Assembly: GCA_017541025.1 (NCBI GenBank) | Contig: JAFXZY010000040.1 | Coordinates: forward strand, 55,225 to 119,224 | DNA: 64,000 bases | Reading direction: 5' to 3' | Source of the DNA: Bacteroidaceae bacterium | GTDB taxonomy: Bacteria; Bacteroidota; Bacteroidia; Bacteroidales; Bacteroidaceae | Shown: positions 62,383-64,000 of the stretch, in pieces | Layout of the letters: each line of letters opens with the position of its first letter | Numbering within the stretch: position 1 is the stretch's first letter | Program-made: the position numbers and the translations under genes | The notes under the pieces: model-generated | What the model saw: only the letters and a program-made list of their open reading frames with translations | What the model was told of the DNA's origin: nothing | Databases searched by the model: none

Positions 62383-63900
62383 CTATTTCAGCTCAATAAT
62401 ATCACTCCACCGTGTGGTGGGTTTCTTACTCCTGTGTTCATGCTTGATGGCATTGGCAAATACATCCGCCTTGACCTTCGGTCGAGCCTGCTTCCGCTCG
62501 GAAGAACTGGAATAAGCTCCGTTCTCCTCTCGCTTAATCGCAGCCTTGCCCATCTCATTGTTCTTAGTATATTGCTGAGAGCCTAAGACGATGGTTTCTG
62601 TGCCATTGATTTTGTTGATGCGGTCTATGGCCTCGTCAAGGCGTTTTAGCTTCTTGGCTTGCACTGGATTGGAGGCAAACAAGTCCTGCTGCACAGGAGA
62701 GTCAGGCACCACACCCATTACTATCACACCCGCTTTCTTGTAATGATAGCCCTTTACAAAGATGTGTTCCAGCACCTCCGTAGCAGCTTTCAATATCTCT
62801 ATGGTGCTATTGGTGGGCACAATAAAGCGGGCCTCTTGAAAGTTCCAGTACTGAGGCAAGTCCTCGCGGAAGGGATTGGTGTTTACAAATACGCCCACAA
62901 TGCTTGCCACCGTATTCTGCGCCCTCAGCTTCTCGGCACAGCGCACAGCATAATTGCTGACGTGTGTACGCAGCGTCTCAAAGTCGGTTATCATGCCGTT
63001 AAAGCTTCGGCTGGTGCAGATACTCTTCTTTTTGGCCATTTCCTCGTTGGGGATGCAGTCAATGCCGTTCAGTTCCTGCCAAGTACGACAGATAACAATG
63101 TTATTGAAAGTTGCCCTTACCCAAGTGCCATGCATCTGAGCAAAGTCGTATGCCGTTTTGATGCCCATTGCTTGCAGCTTGGCAGCGTAGCGTCTGCCAA
63201 TGCCCCAAACCTCCTCAATGGGGTAAAGTTTCAGTGCCTTAATGCGCTTCTCGTCCGTATCTATCAGGCAACAATGCCTATAGCCCTTATACTTCTTAGC
63301 AAAATGCGATGCCATCTTTGCCAGCGTCTTGGTTGGCCCAAGCCCGATACTGACGGGCATTCCCACCCACTGCTTGATTTTCTTGTGGAGATTCTCACCC
63401 CATTCTTTTAGTTGACAGTTGGTCGTTTGGGAGATTAGTCGTTTAGTCGTTTGGGCCTCCCCTCTCCAAGGAGAGGGGTCGGGGGTGAGGCTATTTTCCT
63501 TTGGGAAATAGACAAAGCACTCGTCTATTGAGTACCTAAAGTACGCTGGTGCTTCTTTCCGAATAATGCTGACCACTCTGTCTGTCAGTTCTCCATATAG
63601 CTCATAGTTGCTGCTGAAAACGGCTATGTCATTATAGGGAACCGATGGAGCAGCGAGCGTAATGTCAAACATGTTTGAACATTGCCGAGTCGCGTCAGAG
63701 GTCGGGCGAAGGCCCAATTGCTGTTGCAACTGGAAGTAAGGCATTCCGGCCTTGATGCCCAAAGCCTTTGCCTCGTTGCTGCGAGCCACTACGCACCCAT
63801 CGTTGTTGCTCAGCACAACAACGGGCTTGCCTTCCAGATCGGGCCTGAACACCCGCTCACAGCTCACGTAACAATTATCGCAGTCAACAATGCCGTACAT
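62383..63900 (-). CDS. umuC: UmuC-type Y-family DNA polymerase with two repeat-derived inserts
   Basis: A 505-residue translesion polymerase V catalytic subunit. It has [20 protein letters not shown] (metal Asp), [34 protein letters not shown] (SIDE motif), [20 protein letters not shown] and [20 protein letters not shown], then the little finger ([20 protein letters not shown]). E. coli UmuC has 422 residues. The extra length is mainly two inserts: [11 protein letters not shown] and following (about 137-164) and [20 protein letters not shown] onward (about 452-477). Both are encoded by repeats of spacer type. A umuD partner, if present, would lie beyond the window. The first insert lies between SIDE and the SIGLG loop, so it may alter the palm. 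Confidence 0.92.
   Translation of the reverse strand: MYGIVDCDNCYVSCERVFRPDLEGKPVVVLSNNDGCVVARSNEAKALGIKAGMPYFQLQQQLGLRPTSDATRQCSNMFDITLAAPSVPYNDIAVFSSNYELYGELTDRVVSIIRKEAPAYFRYSIDECFVYFPKENSLTPDPSPWRGEAQTTKRLISQTTNCQLKEWGENLHKKIKQWVGMPVSIGLGPTKTLAKMASHFAKKYKGYRHCCLIDTDEKRIKALKLYPIEEVWGIGRRYAAKLQAMGIKTAYDFAQMHGTWVRATFNNIVICRTWQELNGIDCIPNEEMAKKKSICTSRSFNGMITDFETLRTHVSNYAVRCAEKLRAQNTVASIVGVFVNTNPFREDLPQYWNFQEARFIVPTNSTIEILKAATEVLEHIFVKGYHYKKAGVIVMGVVPDSPVQQDLFASNPVQAKKLKRLDEAIDRINKINGTETIVLGSQQYTKNNEMGKAAIKREENGAYSSSSERKQARPKVKADVFANAIKHEHRSKKPTTRWSDIIELK
62471..62547. repeat. 77-bp dispersed repeat, coding copy inside umuC
   Basis: Second copy of the element at 49013-49089, same length. It begins TTGACCTTCGGTCGAGCCTG and ends CTCGCTTAATCGCAGCCTT. 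It is read in the frame [10 protein letters not shown]...[10 protein letters not shown], as the intergenic copy is on its reverse strand. Confidence 0.8.
63408..63490. repeat. Palindromic CCCCTCTCC/GGAGAGGGG repeat inside umuC
   Basis: CCCCTCTCC (63459-63467) and GGAGAGGGG (63470-63478) form a perfect stem, followed by TCGGGGGTGAGG. Beside it GTCGTTT occurs three times (63423-63453). It encodes [20 protein letters not shown] and a further 8-10 residues. Confidence 0.75.
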
Positions 63901-64000
63901 TCGTTTATTATAGTTTAGAGTTTAGTGGTTAGCGGTTAGAGGATTATTCATTGAACATTAAACATTGAGCATTGAACATTATCTTAATTTTCATTCTTTC
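63901..64000. repeat. Short spacer repeats upstream of umuC
   Basis: CATTGAACATTAAACATTGA and a second ATTGAACATT (63949-63980), plus TTTAGAGTTTAG at 63912-63925. No gene or promoter was recognised at the window end. Confidence 0.6.

Overview
The window looks like chromosomal DNA from a rumen or gut Prevotella-type bacterium (Bacteroidales). The signs are promoters of the Bacteroidetes type (TTTG, a spacer of about 19-21, then TAnnTTTG), lineage families such as DUF4494, DUF4923, DUF2147 and MG2 proteins, a pyrophosphate-dependent phosphofructokinase, and a secreted GH10 xylanase fused to a CE1 feruloyl esterase. No rRNA, tRNA, CRISPR array, IS element or conjugation genes were seen. Most of the window is core genome: pfp, pheT, yebC, dnaB, dnaK, recA and carB.

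Layout. 1-4.7 kb: a partial surface protein (CotH kinase, dockerin, cohesin-like) and a divergent G3E metallochaperone with a His/Asp-rich loop. 4.9-8.8 kb: a plasmid-type replication and partition module. It has a small ribbon-helix-helix-like gene, parA, about 1.1 kb of iterons and AT-rich DNA, and an initiator that joins a Rep_3 region to a C-terminal domain resembling DnaA domain I. 8.9-21 kb: an MG2 surface protein, an acyl-CoA synthetase, yggS, DUF4494, ygiQ and a cell-wall/lipid group. 21-25.4 kb: pfp, a GH25 lysozyme, an RluA-type enzyme and a lipoprotein. 25.4-36 kb: pheT-yebC, dnaB, a phosphodiesterase, dnaK and an SF1 helicase. 36-45 kb: three glycoside hydrolases around recA, and a polyamine gene. 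46-52 kb: a five-gene sulfate uptake, PAPS synthesis and sulfotransferase operon. 52-56 kb: carB behind a leader peptide and hairpin. 56-61 kb: a DUF4965 enzyme, an aldo/keto reductase and a GH43. 61-64 kb: an HU-like protein with an acidic repeat tail, an inverted-repeat element, and a umuC-type polymerase.

Three things stand out. First, the Rep/ParA/iteron locus sits among single-copy essential genes, so it may be the origin of a second chromosome (known in several Prevotella) or a domesticated plasmid. The initiator appears to carry a built-in DnaA-type helicase-recruiting domain. Second, repeat DNA typical of intergenic spacers lies in frame inside coding genes (umuC twice, cysN, GH31, the SF1 helicase). 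One 77-bp element is present both between cysD and cysN and inside umuC. Third, carB has its own promoter, a 13-codon Arg-containing leader ORF and a terminator-like hairpin, which suggests attenuation.

The carbohydrate enzymes (GH10-CE1, GH31, GH43, GH78-like) fit breakdown of feruloylated arabinoxylan and related hemicelluloses. The sulfation operon appears dedicated to a small-molecule or lipid sulfotransferase, because no sulfite-forming genes are nearby. All family calls come from reading the translated sequence; no database search was run.
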